Source: JBBECJ01 sp963763325 (GTDB lineage: Bacteria; Chloroflexota; Chloroflexia; Thermomicrobiales; CFX8). From it: a stretch of 64,000 nucleotides of DNA. Numbering within the stretch: position 1 is the stretch's first letter; each line of letters starts with the position of its first letter. The stretch spans positions 124,001 through 188,000 of the forward strand of contig CAVXOL010000023.1 in the NCBI GenBank assembly GCA_963763325.1. The letters run 5' to 3'. The notes under the pieces were generated by a model. The model made no database searches. It was not told the origin of the DNA and saw only the letters and a list, made by a program, of their open reading frames with translations. Positions 63,060-64,000 of this stretch are shown here, one piece after another. The position numbers and the translations under genes were made by a program.

Positions 63060-64000
63060 CAGGCAGCTCCAAGTACACGCGATACCGCGCTCTCAACGTC
63101 GGCTGTTGTAACCCGCTTCAGGCAGGTTCGGTCGGGGCATCCGGCGGGTCGACCAAGGCGATAGCCGGTGTACACGCACGGCTGACATGGCAGATCCTGC
63201 CGGACGACGATCGATCCGCCATTGACAGCTCGGTGGTCCCAAGCGTCGAGCGACCCTGCCGGTCGCCATGCTTCCGAGTTTGAGGGACCAAAGATCGAAA
63301 CGACCGGCGTGCCAACGGCTGCAGCGAGATGTCCGATGAATGAATCTCCGCCGATCACGACACATGCGTGACTCAAGACATATGCCAGTTCCGGCAGCGG
63401 CGTTCGAGAGGTCAAGTCAATCGTCGACGGTTCAGCCTCGCAGATTGAGGCCGACGCGTTGTCCGCGTCCGGTCCTCCCACGACCACAGGAACAATGCCA
63501 CGCTGGCGCAGGTAGGAGGCAATCGCACCGAATCGGTCGGCGGGCCATTCTCTCGCGCGGGAGAATGGACCTGTCGCAGGGAAAATCGCCGCATACGGCT
63601 CCTGAAGCGCCAGCATTAATCCATGCGTCCGCGAAGCGTTGATGACAGGAATATCCTCCACAGCGATCCCACCGGCCGCGACTGCGACATCACGCATGTA
63701 GGTGGCTTCGTGCTGTTGTCCGAATCCGCGATCGACAACCGGATGACTCAAGAATGACCCCCGGCCGTTGTCCAGGCCGGCGACGTAGTGGCATCCGGTC
63801 GCTCGGGCGAGAGCGGCAAACTTCCGAGCACCGAACGCGGTCGTCAGATGGTGCAGTATGACGACTCGATCGTAGTGAGCTGACCTGAGCGTCAGGGCCA
63901 GCCGTGCCGCGATGTGTAACGCGGTCGGCTTCATGAGCGATCCGACCTCATCGAACAAATGCTTTGGGAACTGAACGGGAAGTAAGTCGTGTCCGATGAG
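63059..64000 (-). CDS. GT9-family glycosyltransferase (heptosyltransferase-like), 5' end outside the window
   Basis: At least 314 codons, open at the window edge with no start inside that fits; the frame continues to the last base. C-terminal GT-B domain: PYAAIFPATGPFSRAREWPADRFGAIASYLRQRG, LPELAYVLSHACVVIGGDSFIGHLAAAVGTPVVSIFGPSNSEAWRPAGS, the GT9 donor-site pattern. Family members add heptose or other sugars to lipid-linked or surface glycans. CxxC-rich tail (CQPCVYTGYRLGRPAGCPDRTC) matches the usual QPCxxC variant. Acceptor unknown. Confidence 0.9.
   Translation of the reverse strand, partial: LIGHDLLPVQFPKHLFDEVGSLMKPTALHIAARLALTLRSAHYDRVVILHHLTTAFGARKFAALARATGCHYVAGLDNGRGSFLSHPVVDRGFGQQHEATYMRDVAVAAGGIAVEDIPVINASRTHGLMLALQEPYAAIFPATGPFSRAREWPADRFGAIASYLRQRGIVPVVVGGPDADNASASICEAEPSTIDLTSRTPLPELAYVLSHACVVIGGDSFIGHLAAAVGTPVVSIFGPSNSEAWRPAGSLDAWDHRAVNGGSIVVRQDLPCQPCVYTGYRLGRPAGCPDRTCLKRVTTADVESAVSRVLGAA

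Overview
Kind of organism (inference): a GC-rich bacterium, probably a Chloroflexota of the Thermomicrobia/Sphaerobacter type. The window is chromosomal. It holds a complete rRNA operon, core translation, envelope and replication genes, and a gene mix typical of that phylum: XPB-type helicase, family B DNA polymerase, tandem bactofilins, decaprenyl-phosphate phosphoribosyltransferase-like UbiA protein and a secretin-less Tad cluster. No phage, CRISPR array or recognisable defence island was seen. The 16S at 19970-21470 would settle the placement. Layout: 0.2-4 kb clpC and radA. 4-11.4 kb murG (minus) diverging from a run of lspA, an RluD-like synthase, glycerate 2-kinase, a ThDP enzyme, a nucleoside hydrolase and a protein that looks like a DnaC/IstB-type AAA+ fold without its ATP-binding residues. 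11.4-18.8 kb polyprenyl synthase (minus), a membrane-anchored DUF4015 protein, UbiA, Hsp20 and Lon. 18.8-25.4 kb a C26 amidotransferase-like hydrolase, then promoter-16S-tRNA-Ile-tRNA-Ala-23S-5S-initiator tRNA-terminator. 25.4-27.7 kb polB (minus). 27.8-34.5 kb a Tad/Flp pilus gene set (cpaB, cpaE, tadA, tadB, tadC) in which only tadA reads through, followed by two nested, broken insertion sequences. 34.6-38.3 kb a cyclic-nucleotide-binding protein, a Pro-rich hypothetical, and a PP2C phosphatase-GAF-PAS-class III cyclase fusion. 38.3-39.5 kb DUF192 and comF. 39.5-45.3 kb the minus-strand cluster rpsB-tsf-pyrH-frr-uppS-cdsA-dxr ending in a tiny membrane peptide gene. 45.4-48.1 kb membrane SH3 protein, two bactofilins and tRNA-Arg. 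48.1-53.6 kb a metallo-beta-lactamase-fold protein (plus strand), then the minus-strand genes FAD oxidoreductase, secF, secD and nadD. 53.7-58.8 kb a leaderless membrane protein gene, gyrA and XPB. 58.8-64 kb a hypothetical and a minus-strand envelope-stress group: GT9 glycosyltransferase (cut by the window edge), winged-helix/zinc-ribbon membrane protein, DUF4178-like, PspA and SPFH-zinc-ribbon. How parts fit: isoprenoid supply (dxr), chain elongation (uppS, polyprenyl synthase) and lipid-carrier use (murG, ubiA, cdsA) are all represented, so much of the window is envelope biogenesis. ClpC, Lon, Hsp20 and PspA/SPFH give proteostasis and membrane-stress functions. The least conventional content is the phosphatase-cyclase fusion beside a cNMP-binding protein, the AAA+-like protein with both Walker motifs lost, a 10-bp palindrome shared by two predicted promoters, the dyad at the polyprenyl synthase promoter, and the decayed Tad locus. 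Several starts were moved from the longest reading frame to an internal codon with a good ribosome binding site; this is stated per gene. All family assignments are by eye from motifs; no search was run.
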